The notes: generated from the letters alone by a model not told the origin. A stretch of DNA of 64,000 nucleotides from Prauserella alba (GCF_024171735.1 NZ_JAMTCH010000003.1:1902364-1966363); one strand, 5' to 3'; shown: positions 39,246-49,267, counted from the first letter of the stretch. Program-made: numbers and translations.

Positions 39246-40858
39246 AGTGCAGCCTCCTCGATGGACTCGGTGTCGTCGAACAGGTCGGGCGCGCGCTCCA
39301 CGCCGTCGGCGTCGGTCGCCACCGGGTCCTCGCCGCCACCGGCGAGTCCACCGGCTCCGGTGCCGGTGTCGCCACCGGTCTCTTCGCCACGGGGGTCGCC
39401 GGGGTCGCCGGGGTCGCCGTCGACGGCCGCGGACATCAGCAACAGGTCGGCACCGCCGATCTCGGGGTCGTCCAGCTCGGCGCCGTCGTCGACGGCCAGC
39501 AGCACCGACTGCTGCGACTGCCGCAGCGCGCCGCCGACCTCGGGGCCGTACGCGTGCACGGCGCGCAGTGCGACCAGCCGCGCGACCGCCGGATCGGCGG
39601 TGCGGGCCTCCTCCAGCAGACCCGAGAGCCGCCGCGGCACCTCGGGCAGATCCAGCAGCGCATCGGCCTGCCGCCACTGGTCGTCGGTGAACGCGTCGAC
39701 GTCGTCGGCCGGTTGCAGCTCCGGATCGGGTACCTCACCGACCACGTGGTCGCGTTCCGGTGCGGGCCGCAGCAGCAGCGACACCAGCGACGGCAGTGAC
39801 GGCACGCTCGGCACCGTGGTGCCGGCCCCGGCGCGGAAGTAGGCCTCGACCGGCGCGAGGGCATCGGACAACGGCAGGTCCAGGGTCGGCGTGAGCAACT
39901 GCCCGAACACGTCGACCGCGGAGCGCTGGGCGGGTCCGGAGAACTGCTGCCGGTCCTGCTCGGCGCGGAACACGGCGCCCGCCGCCTGCAACCGGTTCTG
40001 CAGCTGGGTGTGCCTGCGAATGCAGTCCGCCACGATGTCGACGAGCTCGGCGGCACGGCGCTTGTGGTCGGGATCCTCCGCCTCGTCCCTGGCTGCCGTG
40101 ATGTTCTTCAGGATCGCCGTCTCCGCGCGGAACCGGGACTCGATGTGCGTCAGCGCGGAGTCGAGCAGTTCGGGCAGTTCGCGCTCCCAGTCGACCGAAC
40201 GCACGTCACGACGAGTCGCGTCGAGCTTGGCGCGCAGGATCTCGCCGTACTGGACGGTGCGGTAGCGCGCCTGCTCCGCGGCGAGCTTCGCGTCGGCGAG
40301 CCTGCCGCGCGTGATCAGGTTCTCGAGTTTGACCTCGGCGGCGACGTGGGCCGATTCGACGTCGGTGTCCAGCGCACCGACGAGCACGTTGATCGCCTCG
40401 TCGGTCGCGCGGAGGTAGACCTCACCGTCCGATGCGGCCAGCTCGACGAGCAGCTTGAAGTCGAACGCACGCCGCCGGTACGCCCCGTCGGCGTCGACGG
40501 CCCCGTACACGCGGCGGAACCCGCGGTCGGTGGTGCCGACGTTGATCAGGTTGTCGAGCACCCATCGCGCCACGCGCGCGTGCTCGTCGGCCGTGCGATC
40601 CGGTGCCTGGGCCGCGATGAACGGCAACAGCCTGCGGGTGACCTGCTGGTGGTCGGCGCCGGTGTCGAAGTCCATCGCGATCGTGACCTGGTCGATCGTG
40701 TGGAGCCCGATCTCCGCCATCTGGTAGACGGTCGCGTCGGCCCAGTCGAGCTTGGACTTGCGGGCGTCCAGGTCGTGCAGCGGCGCGGTGCACGCGAGTG
40801 CCTTCAGCCGGCGCGCGAGCCCCTCGTCGGCGTCGGCGGTCGTCTCGTCAGCTCGCAC
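39242..40858 (-). CDS. Putative kleisin subunit (MukF/MksF/JetA-like)
   Basis: This 538-residue protein is mostly helical. The N-terminal half has LDWADATVYQMAEIGLHTIDQ and LPFIAAQAPDRTADEHARVARW; the middle has long amphipathic helices with RARLADAKLAAEQARYRTVQYGE-like character and RFRAETAILKNITAARDEAED. The C-terminal ~60 residues are acidic and Gly-rich, probably disordered. Size, helical layout and first place in a kleisin-kite-SMC operon suggest MukF/MksF/JetA. I did not recognise the DUF3375 sequence of type I JetA. GTG 40858 lies 6 nt after TAACCT, a leaderless-type promoter. Confidence 0.6.
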   Translation of the reverse strand: MRADETTADADEGLARRLKALACTAPLHDLDARKSKLDWADATVYQMAEIGLHTIDQVTIAMDFDTGADHQQVTRRLLPFIAAQAPDRTADEHARVARWVLDNLINVGTTDRGFRRVYGAVDADGAYRRRAFDFKLLVELAASDGEVYLRATDEAINVLVGALDTDVESAHVAAEVKLENLITRGRLADAKLAAEQARYRTVQYGEILRAKLDATRRDVRSVDWERELPELLDSALTHIESRFRAETAILKNITAARDEAEDPDHKRRAAELVDIVADCIRRHTQLQNRLQAAGAVFRAEQDRQQFSGPAQRSAVDVFGQLLTPTLDLPLSDALAPVEAYFRAGAGTTVPSVPSLPSLVSLLLRPAPERDHVVGEVPDPELQPADDVDAFTDDQWRQADALLDLPEVPRRLSGLLEEARTADPAVARLVALRAVHAYGPEVGGALRQSQQSVLLAVDDGAELDDPEIGGADLLLMSAAVDGDPGDPGDPRGEETGGDTGTGAGGLAGGGEDPVATDADGVERAPDLFDDTESIEEAAL

Positions 40859-40864
40859 GGTGTG

Positions 40865-40893
40865 AGGTTAAGGCAGCCGGGCCGCACGGTTCC
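40865..40893 (-). promoter_or_regulatory. Promoter of the condensin-like operon
   Basis: On the minus strand, TAACCT (40870-40865) sits 6 nt before the GTG start, with GGAACC (40893-40888) 17 nt further upstream. The -10 fits the TAnnnT leaderless pattern. The GGAAC box recalls extracytoplasmic-function sigma -35 elements, but no matching GTT -10 is seen. Confidence 0.4.
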
Positions 40894-40935
40894 GGGCGGG
40901 GAACCGTGGCCCCGGTGCCCACCGAACGCCGCCGC

Positions 40936-42753
40936 CTACCCGACCGGCGAGGACCGCTCCGGAGACGGAGGATCGCCCCGGTCGGAGCCGGTGTCCGCGG
41001 GAACGTCGCCTGCGGGAGTGTCGTCGGCTGGAGTGTTGTCGGCTGGAGCGCCGCCACGGCCGGTCCCGCCCGCAGGGGACGGGCCTCCTGGCTCGCCGGA
41101 TGCCCCGTGCACCGGTTCACGGTGACCGTTGCCGTTGCCGTTGCCGCCGGCCGCACCGTCGCCGTCCACGGCGCCGTTGCCGTTCGCGGCCGCGTTGCCG
41201 CTTCCGTCACCCGGACCGACCCGGCCGTTGCCGCCGGGATGCCACTGCCCGGCGCCGTGACCGGGCCCGTCGTCGGGCGCAGGCGCGCCGACCGGTCCCT
41301 CGTCACGCCGCTTCCGGTGCCACAGCAGCGCCGTCAGTGCGAGCACGCCCGCCAGCGGCAGCAGCGTGATGCCGGGCAGCTGATAGCGCCACGAGAACTC
41401 GAACGCCGCGGCACCGCCGAGTGACACGAGCGCCATGCCCGCGGGCAACAGCATCGCCGACCGCAGGCCACTGGCCCGCGCCCTGCGGGTCACCCCGAAC
41501 CCGGCGGCCAGTGCGAGCAGCAGCGCCACGCCCAGCACGTTGCCCGGGGTGAAGCCGCCGAACAGCTGGTACCAGCGCAGCGCCCGCCCCAGCGTCGGCC
41601 GGGACTCCGGTTCCTCGCCGCTGTAACGGAGTGCGTACTCCCGGCTCTTCTCCTCGTGGTTGTAGAACTGGTACGTCGGCTGGAAGTGCCACCGTGTGAC
41701 CGACACGTCACCCGGCGTGTCGACCCGCCAGCCCCGGAAGCCCTTGAGGAAGTCGGTCATGACGGCGACGGCGACGTCGAACGGCTGCTGCCGGATGACC
41801 TCCTTGCCGAAGTCCTGCTGGATCGCGACGATGTTCGTGCCCTCCGGCCACTGCGCTCGCCACTCGGCGTTGGCGCCCATGTGCGCGTACTGGTCGCTGC
41901 CGAGCCGCTCGCCCAGCGGCTCGTCGGGGCACGCCGTGCGCAGCCGCTCCGAGAGCTCCAGGTTCTGGCAGTCGGCCACGACGGCACCGCGGGCGTAGAG
42001 CACGTTGCCGGTCGACGGGCTCAGCGCGAAGTGGCCGGCCCAGCTCGCGTAGTACGCGCCGTAGCCCACGACGACGAGGGCGAACGGCAGCAGCAGCGTG
42101 GCAACCCTGACCAGAATCGTCCGCCACGCCGCCCACGTGCCCCAGCGCCGCCAGACACCACCCGCGATGAGCAGGAACACCACGGCGGGCAGCGCGAGCG
42201 GCAACGCGACCATGCGGAACACGACGGCGACGCCGAACAGCACACCCGCCACGGCCGTCGCCCACACCGGCGGCTGTCCACCGCGCTTCGTGCCGAGCAG
42301 CAGCCACAGCAGCGCGACCAGGATGACCTGGAACCAGACGTCCGACATGATCATCTGCTCGATCTGCACCTCGTAGGCGTCGAGCAGGACCGGTGCCGCG
42401 GCCAGCGCGGCCAGCCAGTTCCGGCGCACGCCCAGCCGGCGTGCCAGTGCGTAGAGCGCGATACCGCAGGCCAGTCCCGCGACGTGCTGCAGGAACGACA
42501 CGAGTCCCAGTCCGCCGACCGCGAGCACCGGTTCGAGGACGAACAGGTCGTAGCCGATCGGGTGCAGACCCGTCGGGTTGTGGGTGCCGACGTTGTCGAG
42601 GTAGCGGAACGAGTCGCCGTACAGCAACGCGGGCGGGTACGCCAGCCACGCGGCGGCGCGCAGCCCGAGGCCGGCGACGAACACGACGAGGAAGAGCCAG
42701 TGGTGGCGGCCGAGGTCGAGAGCACGGCGCTTCAACAGCGCGGGAGCGAGCAC
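40936..42753 (-). CDS. GT-C type membrane glycosyltransferase with Gly/Asn-rich tail
   Basis: This 605-residue protein has ~11 membrane segments from residue 18 to ~480. The first large loop has YGDSFRYLDNVGTHNPTGLHP, a GT-C-like acidic motif region, and QIEQMIMSDVWFQ follows. A second extracytoplasmic domain (residues ~245-370) has cysteines in VADCQNLELSERLRTACPDEP, perhaps a disulfide. The last ~115 residues are Gly/Asn/Asp/Pro-rich (GNGNGNGH and similar) and probably cytoplasmic or disordered. It should move a sugar from a lipid-phosphate donor to an envelope acceptor. Donor and acceptor are unknown. ATG 42753 is the longest start. It stops 77 nt before the kleisin-like gene, which has its own promoter. 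Confidence 0.75.
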   Translation of the reverse strand: MLAPALLKRRALDLGRHHWLFLVVFVAGLGLRAAAWLAYPPALLYGDSFRYLDNVGTHNPTGLHPIGYDLFVLEPVLAVGGLGLVSFLQHVAGLACGIALYALARRLGVRRNWLAALAAAPVLLDAYEVQIEQMIMSDVWFQVILVALLWLLLGTKRGGQPPVWATAVAGVLFGVAVVFRMVALPLALPAVVFLLIAGGVWRRWGTWAAWRTILVRVATLLLPFALVVVGYGAYYASWAGHFALSPSTGNVLYARGAVVADCQNLELSERLRTACPDEPLGERLGSDQYAHMGANAEWRAQWPEGTNIVAIQQDFGKEVIRQQPFDVAVAVMTDFLKGFRGWRVDTPGDVSVTRWHFQPTYQFYNHEEKSREYALRYSGEEPESRPTLGRALRWYQLFGGFTPGNVLGVALLLALAAGFGVTRRARASGLRSAMLLPAGMALVSLGGAAAFEFSWRYQLPGITLLPLAGVLALTALLWHRKRRDEGPVGAPAPDDGPGHGAGQWHPGGNGRVGPGDGSGNAAANGNGAVDGDGAAGGNGNGNGHREPVHGASGEPGGPSPAGGTGRGGAPADNTPADDTPAGDVPADTGSDRGDPPSPERSSPVG

Positions 42754-42859
42754 GTCAGGAAGCTAGCAACCCGGCCCCGGTGTCTCGTGCAGGCCCCCGG
42801 GCGTGCCGCCGACCCACTGGTGTGTCCGGAGCTCGGGAGCCGGTCATCCGGCCCGCGGG

Positions 42860-43942
42860 TCAGGCCGTCCTGCGCAGGGCACGGCCGGATTCCGACACGG
42901 CAGGCGCCGTGCCGGAGTCCGCACCGTCGCCGGTGTCGTGGACGACGCCCGCGAGCGGATCGCGCTCCTCGAGGGTCAGATCGGTCAGCACCAGGTCCCG
43001 TTCGACACCGGTGTCCGGGCCCGCCACGCTGCGCTGGAACTGGGCCAGCAACGTCGCAGGCGGTACCGCCATCGACAGCCTGCCGTACCGTTTCAACCGG
43101 TCCAGCATCGTCAGGATGATCTGCGCGGACATGCGGCCCAGCGCCTGCGTGGTCTGGTGCCGGTGCGTGCGGACGCCCAGATCCACCTGTGCCAGCGCAT
43201 CGAGTCCTCGCCATTCGACCAGGTCGATGAGATGACCGACCTCGACGCCGTAGTGCGTGACGAACGGAATGGCTTCCAGGACCGCACGCCTGCCCGCGTA
43301 CTCGCCCGCCAACGGCTGCACGAACCCGGACAGTTCCGGCCAGAACATGTTCAGCAGCGGCCGCGCGACCAGCTCGGTGACGCGGCCGCCGCCGTCGACC
43401 TCGCGGCCCCCTTCCCCGGCGAGGGGACGGTGGTAGAAGCCCTTCACGTAGTCGACGTCCGAGCGCGTCAGCAGCGGGCCCAGCAGTCCGGTCACGTAAC
43501 CGGCGGTGAAGTCGTAGAGGTCGCCGTCGACGAACACCACCAGGTCGCCGCTGGTGGCCGCGAGGCCCTTCCACAGCGCCTCTCCCTTGCCACGGTGTTG
43601 CGGCAGCGTGGGCAGCACGTCGTCCTGCGCGACCACGGCGGCACCCGCCTCCGCGGCGACGTGGGCCGTCGCGTCCTGCGAGTGCGAGTCGACGACGAGG
43701 ATCTCGTCGACGAGCGGGTCCCGCTCGACGAGCGCGGCACGGATCGTCCGCACGATCGCACCGACCGTCTCCTCCTCGTCCCTGGCCGGGATGACCACGC
43801 TCACGGTGCGCCCGCGTTTGGCGGCCACGAGGTCCGCCGCCGTCCAGTCGCCTGCTCGTCCGGAGCGGTGTTCCAGCCACGTCCCGAGTTCGGGCGAGAC
43901 GGCCAGTTCGGTGCTGTCGGCGCCGGTCCCGGTCGCGTGCAC
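42860..43942 (-). CDS. gpgS: Glucosyl-3-phosphoglycerate synthase-like GT2/GT81 enzyme
   Basis: This 360-residue GT-A glycosyltransferase has VSVVIPARDEEETVGAIVRT, the LPQHRGKGEALWKGL loop, the metal-binding FVDGDLYDF (DxD), VDYVKGFYHRPL and PFVTHYGVEVGHLID. This is the GpgS pattern. It makes glucosyl-3-phosphoglycerate from UDP- or NDP-glucose and 3-phosphoglycerate, the first step to methylglucose lipopolysaccharide or glucosylglycerate. No GpgP phosphatase is adjacent. GTG 43942 with AAGGGGG 6 nt upstream is preferred over 44065. The C-terminal ~40 residues are acidic and variable. Confidence 0.88.
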   Translation of the reverse strand: MHATGTGADSTELAVSPELGTWLEHRSGRAGDWTAADLVAAKRGRTVSVVIPARDEEETVGAIVRTIRAALVERDPLVDEILVVDSHSQDATAHVAAEAGAAVVAQDDVLPTLPQHRGKGEALWKGLAATSGDLVVFVDGDLYDFTAGYVTGLLGPLLTRSDVDYVKGFYHRPLAGEGGREVDGGGRVTELVARPLLNMFWPELSGFVQPLAGEYAGRRAVLEAIPFVTHYGVEVGHLIDLVEWRGLDALAQVDLGVRTHRHQTTQALGRMSAQIILTMLDRLKRYGRLSMAVPPATLLAQFQRSVAGPDTGVERDLVLTDLTLEERDPLAGVVHDTGDGADSGTAPAVSESGRALRRTA

Positions 43943-44118
43943 GTGATGCCCCCTTTCGTCGAACCCGATCGTGTTCCGCGGCAGGCGGATTCCCGGGATG
44001 AGGTACGAACCGTTCGCCCCCGAGCGTCGGGGCGCCGCGTTTCCGGCCGTAGCGCGACCGTGCAACCGCTACGTTACGAGATCACGGTCGTCGCGGGGCC
44101 CGGGTAACGTCACCGAAT

Positions 44119-45105
44119 TCACACTTCCTCGTCGAGCATCTCCGCGGTCACGGCCGACTCCGTGTCGGGGATACCCAGATCGGCCGCCTTCTTATCCGCC
44201 ATGGCGAGGAGCCTGCGGATCCGGCCCGCGACGGCGTCCTTCGTCATCGGCGGGTCGGAGAGCTGGCCGAGTTCTTCGAGTGAGGCCTGCCGGTTGGACA
44301 CCCGCAGCCTGCCCGCGGTGAGCAGGTGGTCGGGGGCGTCCTCGCCGAGGATCTCCATGGCCCGCTCCACCCGCGCGGCCGCGGCCACGGCGGCCCGTGC
44401 CGACCGGCGCAGGTTGGCGTCGTCGAAGTTGGCGAGGCGGTTCGCGGTCGCGCGCACCTCACGGCGCATGCGCCGCTCCTCCCACGCCAGCACGCTCGAA
44501 TGTGCACCCAGGCGGGTCAGCAGCGCGCCGATGGCGTCGCCGTCCCTGACCACGACCCGGTCGGCTCCCCGCACCTCCCTCGACTTGGCCTGGATGCCGA
44601 GCCTGCGGGCCGCGCCGACGAGCGCCAGTGCCGCCTCCGGCCCGGGGCAGGTGACCTCGAGCGACGACGAGCGCCCCGGTTCGGTCAGCGAGCCGTGCGC
44701 CAGGAAGGCCCCGCGCCAGGCCGCCTCGGCGTCGGCGATCCCGCCCGACACCACGGGCGCAGGCAGTCCGCGCACCGGGCGCCCTCGCTGATCGATCAGG
44801 CCGGTCTGCCTCGCGAGCCCTTCCCCGTCCTTGACCACGCGCACCACGTAGCGGTTGCCCTTGCGCAGCCCACCCGAGGTGATCATGTGCACCTCGGCCT
44901 GATGCCCGTACAGCTCGTGAACCTCTTTGCGGAGCCTGCGGGCCACCGAGCCGGTGTCGAGCTCCGCTTCGACGACGACCCGGCCCGCCACGATGTGCAG
45001 TCCGCCCGCGAACCGCAGCATGGCCGCCACCTCGGACCGCCGTGGGCTCACCTTGGTCAGCTCGAGCCGGCTGAGTTCGTCCTTGACCGCAGCGGTCATC
45101 GCCAT
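44119..45105 (-). CDS. whiA: WhiA sporulation/division regulator
   Basis: This 328-residue WhiA has an N-terminal degenerate LAGLIDADG homing-endonuclease-like domain ([40 protein letters not shown]) and a C-terminal helix-turn-helix ([27 protein letters not shown]). It controls the sporulation or division programme with WhiB in sporulating actinomycetes. ATG 45105 has GGAGGGG 6 nt upstream and overlaps the yvcK stop by 10 nt. It is the last gene of uvrC-rapZ-yvcK-whiA, the standard order. Confidence 0.97.
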   Translation of the reverse strand: MAMTAAVKDELSRLELTKVSPRRSEVAAMLRFAGGLHIVAGRVVVEAELDTGSVARRLRKEVHELYGHQAEVHMITSGGLRKGNRYVVRVVKDGEGLARQTGLIDQRGRPVRGLPAPVVSGGIADAEAAWRGAFLAHGSLTEPGRSSSLEVTCPGPEAALALVGAARRLGIQAKSREVRGADRVVVRDGDAIGALLTRLGAHSSVLAWEERRMRREVRATANRLANFDDANLRRSARAAVAAAARVERAMEILGEDAPDHLLTAGRLRVSNRQASLEELGQLSDPPMTKDAVAGRIRRLLAMADKKAADLGIPDTESAVTAEMLDEEV

Positions 45106-46115
45106 GAGAGCCCCTCCTTCGCACTCGTCGCACCGAGCGCGTCTCGCACACAACCGGCCAGCGCATCCGGATCGTGCCGCCCCACCGCTCCGGGGGTGGC
45201 GATCGACGCCAGATGCGCACGCCCGCCCAGCGCCGCGGCCGCCGAATGCAGCCGCGCCGGCGTCGGCACCGAGTCGCGGTCGGCGATCACGGCGTCCACC
45301 CCGAGCCGGGGAGCGTGCTGGAAGAGTACGTCCAGGTGCTGTTCGGGTGAGAAGCCCGCCGTCTCCCCCGGCTGCGGCACCAGGTTGAGAATGACGATCT
45401 TCGTCGCGGACGTCTTCACGAGCGCGTCGTGCAGCTCGGGCACGAGCAGGTGCGGCAGCACGCTCGTGAACCACGATCCGGGACCGAGGAACACCACGTC
45501 GGCGGACAGCACGGCCTCGACGGCCTCCCGGCACGCCTGCGGCGGCGTCACCGCGGGCGTCACGCCGGCACCCGCTCCCGGGCTGTCGGCAGGCACCACG
45601 CTGTGCAGGGTGATGCGCTGGACCTGCCCCGGGGTGCTGGCGACGGCGACCTGCCCGCGGATACGGCTCACCGCCCCGTCGGGTTCGAGGCCGGTGACCT
45701 CGGCCTCGATGTCGAGCGGGTCGGTCGACATCGGCAGCACTCGACCGGAGACGCCGAGCAGCCGGGCCGCCTCGTCGAGCCCGGCGACCGGATCACCGAG
45801 CACCTCGAACAACCCGGCCAGCAGCAGGTTGCCGACCGCGTGCCCCGTCAGCGCACCGCTGCCGCCGAACCGGTGCTGGAACACGTCGGCCCACCGCGCG
45901 CCACCGTCGTCCGCCGCGGCCAGTGCGGCCAGGGCCTTCCGCAGGTCGCCCGGTGGCAGGAGGCCGAGCTCGCGGCGCAGCCTGCCCGAGGATCCGCCGT
46001 CGTCGGCGACCGTGACGACCGCCGTGACGTCGTCGGTGAGCCGCCGCAACGCCGTCAACGTGGCGTGCAGACCGTGACCCCCGCCCAGGGCGACCGCGCG
46101 CATCTCCGTGTTCAC
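45096..46115 (-). CDS. yvcK: YvcK/GlmR-type UDP-sugar-binding protein (CofD-like)
   Basis: This 339-residue protein of the YvcK/CofD family has [48 protein letters not shown] and [19 protein letters not shown]. YvcK proteins bind UDP-GlcNAc and adjust carbon flow into the cell wall (family knowledge from Bacillus and mycobacteria). GTG 46115 overlaps the rapZ stop as GTGA. It has 10-nt overlap with whiA. Confidence 0.95.
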   Translation of the reverse strand: MNTEMRAVALGGGHGLHATLTALRRLTDDVTAVVTVADDGGSSGRLRRELGLLPPGDLRKALAALAAADDGGARWADVFQHRFGGSGALTGHAVGNLLLAGLFEVLGDPVAGLDEAARLLGVSGRVLPMSTDPLDIEAEVTGLEPDGAVSRIRGQVAVASTPGQVQRITLHSVVPADSPGAGAGVTPAVTPPQACREAVEAVLSADVVFLGPGSWFTSVLPHLLVPELHDALVKTSATKIVILNLVPQPGETAGFSPEQHLDVLFQHAPRLGVDAVIADRDSVPTPARLHSAAAALGGRAHLASIATPGAVGRHDPDALAGCVRDALGATSAKEGLSWR

Positions 46116-47029
46116 TCCCGGCCCAGGTCCCGGTGCACCACCTTCACGGCCGTGCCATCCTCTTTGGACAACCGGTTCGCGAGTTCCTCCGAGATCGCCA
46201 CGCTGCGGTGCTTACCACCGGTGCAGCCGATCGCGAGCGTCAGGTAGCGCTTGCCCTCACGCTTGTAGCCGGCACCGATCAGCCGGAGCAGGTCCTGGTA
46301 GCGGTCGAGGAACTCCTCCGCACCCTCCTGACCGAGCACGTAGTTGCGCACCTCGGTGTCCAGGCCGCTGTTGTCCCGCAGCTCGGGGATCCAGAACGGG
46401 TTCGGCAGGAACCGCACGTCCATCACGAGGTCGGAGTCCATCGGCAGACCGTACTTGTAGCCGAACGAGAGCACCGTCACCCGGGTTTGCGCCGACGCCT
46501 CGCTGCCGAACGCGTCCTCGATCTTGGCGCGCAGGTCGTGCACCGACAGCGACGAGGTGTCCAGCAGCAGGTCCGCCTCGGCACGCAGTGGTTCCAGCAG
46601 TGCCCGCTCGGCGCCGATGCCGTCGACGAGCCTGCCGTCGCCCTGCATCGGGTGTCCCCGCCGCACCTGGTCGAACCGCCGGATCAGGACCGCGTCGGTC
46701 GCTTCGAGGAACAGGACCCGCGGTTTGTACCCCCGCATGTCCAGACCCTTGATGACCGAGGCCAGATCGTCGGTGAACGCCCGCGAGCGCACGTCCATCA
46801 CGACCGCGACCTTCGTGATCGCCCCCCTCGACTGCGCACCGAGCTCGACCATGGTCGAGATCAGTTCCGGCGGCAGGTTGTCCACGACGAACCAGCCCAG
46901 GTCCTCCAGGCATTTCGCCGCCGTGCTCCTGCCCGCCCCGGACAACCCGGTGACGACCGCGACCTCCATGCCCGAGCCCCGGCCGTCCTCGTCGGCCGCA
47001 TCGGCTCTGTCGGCTGCGGCACTGTTCAC
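46112..47029 (-). CDS. rapZ: RapZ/YvcJ nucleotide-binding protein
   Basis: This 305-residue protein has a ~20-residue acidic N-terminal extension, P-loop [16 protein letters not shown], Walker B-like [22 protein letters not shown] and the C-terminal RapZ domain with [19 protein letters not shown] and [14 protein letters not shown]. The P-loop Lys is Arg, which I recall is usual in actinobacterial members. RapZ senses amino-sugar supply in enteric bacteria; its role in actinobacteria is less clear. GTG 47029 overlaps the uvrC stop as GTGA. Confidence 0.95.
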   Translation of the reverse strand: MNSAAADRADAADEDGRGSGMEVAVVTGLSGAGRSTAAKCLEDLGWFVVDNLPPELISTMVELGAQSRGAITKVAVVMDVRSRAFTDDLASVIKGLDMRGYKPRVLFLEATDAVLIRRFDQVRRGHPMQGDGRLVDGIGAERALLEPLRAEADLLLDTSSLSVHDLRAKIEDAFGSEASAQTRVTVLSFGYKYGLPMDSDLVMDVRFLPNPFWIPELRDNSGLDTEVRNYVLGQEGAEEFLDRYQDLLRLIGAGYKREGKRYLTLAIGCTGGKHRSVAISEELANRLSKEDGTAVKVVHRDLGRE

Positions 47030-49101
47030 TGGTCTGACTCCCCTCGCTCCGTACTCTGTCCCCCTGCGAGCGCCGTGTGCACGGCCTCGGCGGTCCGCTT
47101 CCCGAAGCCCGGCACCTGCGCGATGTCGTCGACGCTGGCCTGCTTGAGCTTCTTCACCGAACCGAAGTGCTTGATCAGGGCCGACTTCCTCGTCTGCCCG
47201 AGTCCCGGCACGCCGTCCAGCTCGGAGGCCTGCACCCGTTTACCGCGCTTCTCCCGGTGATACCGGACGGCGAACCGGTGTGCCTCGTCGCGCACCCGCT
47301 GCAGAAGGTACAGCGCGTCCGAGGTCCTCGGCAGGATGACCGGCTCGTCGTCGGACGGCAGCCAGACCTCTTCGAGGCGTTTCGCCAGGCCGACGACGGC
47401 CACGTCGGTGATGCCGAGTTCGGCGAGTACGTCGGCCGCCGCGGTCGCCTGAGGTCCGGCACCGTCGACGACCAGCAGGTTCGGCGGGTAGGCGAACTTC
47501 TTCGGCTTGCCCGTCTCCGGGTCGATCCCCGGCGGGCCGTCGGAGTCCCCGGACACGGCACCGGTGGCGAGCTCCGCCGGTGGGCCCGCGTTCCCGCCGG
47601 CGCCGCCTGCCGCGTCCGCGCCTGCCGCGTCGCCGGATGCCTCGCCGCCGCCGTACGCCTCGCCGTTGCCTGCGGTCTCCTTGAGGTAGCGGGCGAAGCG
47701 GCGCCGCACGACCTCGGCGATCGCGGCGACATCGCCCTCGTCGGCGGCCTCTCGCAACGCGAACCTGCGGTACTCGTTCTTGCGCGGCACGCCGTCCTCG
47801 AACACGACCAGCGATGCGACGACGTCGGTGCCCTGCGTGTGGCTGATGTCGACGCATTCGATCCGCAGCGGCGCCGTGTCGAGGGCGAGGTGTTCCTGCA
47901 GCTCCTGCAGCGCCGCCGACCGCGCGGTGAGGTCCCCCGCCCTGCGGAGTTTGTGCTGCGCGAACGCCTCCTTCGCGTTCCGCTCCACCGTGTCGGCGAG
48001 CGCACGTTTGTCACCGCGCTGCGGCACCCGCAGGCGAACCCGCGAACCCCGCAGCTCCGACAGCCAGTCGGTCATGGCCTCGGCGTCCGCGGGCAGTTCG
48101 GGCACCAGCACCTCGCGCGGCACCGTCGGCCCGCCGCCACCCGGCGCCTCACGGGCCAGGTCGAGCTGTTCGGCGTAGAACTGGCTGAGGAACTGTTCGA
48201 CCAGCGCTGCGACGTCCATCTCCTCTACCTTGTCGATGACCCAGCCGCGCTGCCCGCGCACCCTGCCGCCGCGGACGTGGAAGATCTGGACGGCCGCCTC
48301 CAGCTCGTCGTGGGCGAACGCGACGACGTCGGCGTCGGTGCCGTCGCCCAACACGACCGCCTGCTTCTCCATCGCCCGGCGCAGTGCGGAGAGATCGTCG
48401 CGCAGTCGCGCGGCGCGTTCGAACTCCAGCTCGTCCGAGGCCTCCGCCATCGCCTTCTCGAGCCTGCGCACCATCTTGTCGGTGCTGCCGGCGAGGAAGT
48501 CGCAGAAATCGTCGACGATCGCGCGGTGCTCGTCGGCTGTGACCCGGCCGACGCACGGAGCGGAGCACTTGTCGATGTAGCCGAGCAGACAGGGCCTGCC
48601 GATCTGAGCGTGCCGCCGGAACACCCCGTTCGAGCAGGTACGGGCCGGGAACACGCGGAGCAGCAGGTCGAGCGTCTCGCGGATGGCCCACGCGTGGGCG
48701 TACGGGCCGAAGTACCGCACGCCCTTCTTCCGCGGACCGCGGTAGACGTGCAGCCGCGGGAACTCCTCGTGCAGCGTCACCGCCAGGACCGGGTAGCTCT
48801 TGTCGTCGCGGTAGCGGACGTTGAACCGCGGGTCGAACTCCTTGATCCAGTTGTATTCGAGCTGGAGCGCCTCGACCTCCGTGGAGACCACGGTCCATTC
48901 GACGTTCGCGGCCGTGGTGACCATCTGCCGGGTGCGCGGGTGCAGTCCCGCGAGGTCGGCGAAGTACGAGTTCAGCCTGCTGCGCAGGCTTTTCGCCTTG
49001 CCGACGTAGATGACGCGGCGACGGTCGTCGCGGAACTTGTACACACCCGGTTCGTCCGGAATGCTGCCGGGCGCGGGCCGGTAGGTCGACGGGTCAGCCA
49101 C
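47026..49101 (-). CDS. uvrC: UvrC excinuclease subunit
   Basis: This 691-residue UvrC has the N-terminal GIY-YIG nuclease ([20 protein letters not shown]), a UVR domain ([20 protein letters not shown]), the RNase H-like C-terminal nuclease ([18 protein letters not shown]) and a terminal helix-hairpin-helix pair ([30 protein letters not shown]). It makes both incisions in nucleotide excision repair. A Gly/Ala-rich insertion of about 50 residues sits in the C-terminal nuclease. GTG 49101 gives the usual MADPSTYRP start and lies 7 nt after TACAGT, so it is probably leaderless. Longer readings to 49422 have no family support. Confidence 0.96.
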   Translation of the reverse strand: MADPSTYRPAPGSIPDEPGVYKFRDDRRRVIYVGKAKSLRSRLNSYFADLAGLHPRTRQMVTTAANVEWTVVSTEVEALQLEYNWIKEFDPRFNVRYRDDKSYPVLAVTLHEEFPRLHVYRGPRKKGVRYFGPYAHAWAIRETLDLLLRVFPARTCSNGVFRRHAQIGRPCLLGYIDKCSAPCVGRVTADEHRAIVDDFCDFLAGSTDKMVRRLEKAMAEASDELEFERAARLRDDLSALRRAMEKQAVVLGDGTDADVVAFAHDELEAAVQIFHVRGGRVRGQRGWVIDKVEEMDVAALVEQFLSQFYAEQLDLAREAPGGGGPTVPREVLVPELPADAEAMTDWLSELRGSRVRLRVPQRGDKRALADTVERNAKEAFAQHKLRRAGDLTARSAALQELQEHLALDTAPLRIECVDISHTQGTDVVASLVVFEDGVPRKNEYRRFALREAADEGDVAAIAEVVRRRFARYLKETAGNGEAYGGGEASGDAAGADAAGGAGGNAGPPAELATGAVSGDSDGPPGIDPETGKPKKFAYPPNLLVVDGAGPQATAAADVLAELGITDVAVVGLAKRLEEVWLPSDDEPVILPRTSDALYLLQRVRDEAHRFAVRYHREKRGKRVQASELDGVPGLGQTRKSALIKHFGSVKKLKQASVDDIAQVPGFGKRTAEAVHTALAGGQSTERGESDQ

Positions 49102-49108
49102 GGTCACC

Positions 49109-49114
49109 ACTGTA
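49109..49114 (-). promoter_or_regulatory. -10 hexamer of uvrC operon
   Basis: TACAGT on the minus strand lies 7 nt before the uvrC GTG at 49101, consistent with a leaderless uvrC-rapZ-yvcK-whiA transcript. Confidence 0.45.
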
Positions 49115-49185
49115 TGGCGGACCGCCGACACCCTGGTCAGGGGCCACGCGTCGGCGTGACCCGAACGTCGGGCCCGCGCTCCCGG

Positions 49186-49228
49186 CCCGAACGCGGGCCG
49201 AACGTCGGAACCCGAACGCGGGCCGAAC
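49186..49228. repeat. 18-bp direct repeat in the uvrC-HAD divergent promoter region
   Basis: CCCGAACGCGGGCCGAAC occurs at 49186-49203 and 49211-49228, a 25-bp period. A related CCCGAACGTCGGGCCCG lies at 49160-49176. All are between the two divergent -10 hexamers. Confidence 0.8.
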
Positions 49229-49254
49229 CGGATGCCCGGCCCGTTCCCGCGACG

Positions 49255-49260
49255 TACGCT
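49255..49260 (+). promoter_or_regulatory. -10 hexamer of the HAD hydrolase gene
   Basis: TACGCT lies 7 nt before the ATG at 49268 with no Shine-Dalgarno sequence, a leaderless-type start. Confidence 0.45.
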
Positions 49261-49267
49261 GGCCGGC

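Noticed and set aside
38446..39390. N-terminal extension of the SMC-like protein
   Set aside because: It would run through the kite-like gene in another frame and is low-complexity. ATG 38445 has a good ribosome-binding site and an SMC-like start.
34003..40870. Complete type I Wadjet (JetABCD) system
   Set aside because: No gene with DUF3322/DUF2220 Toprim features lies beside the operon, and the first protein does not resemble DUF3375. I therefore call it only condensin-like.
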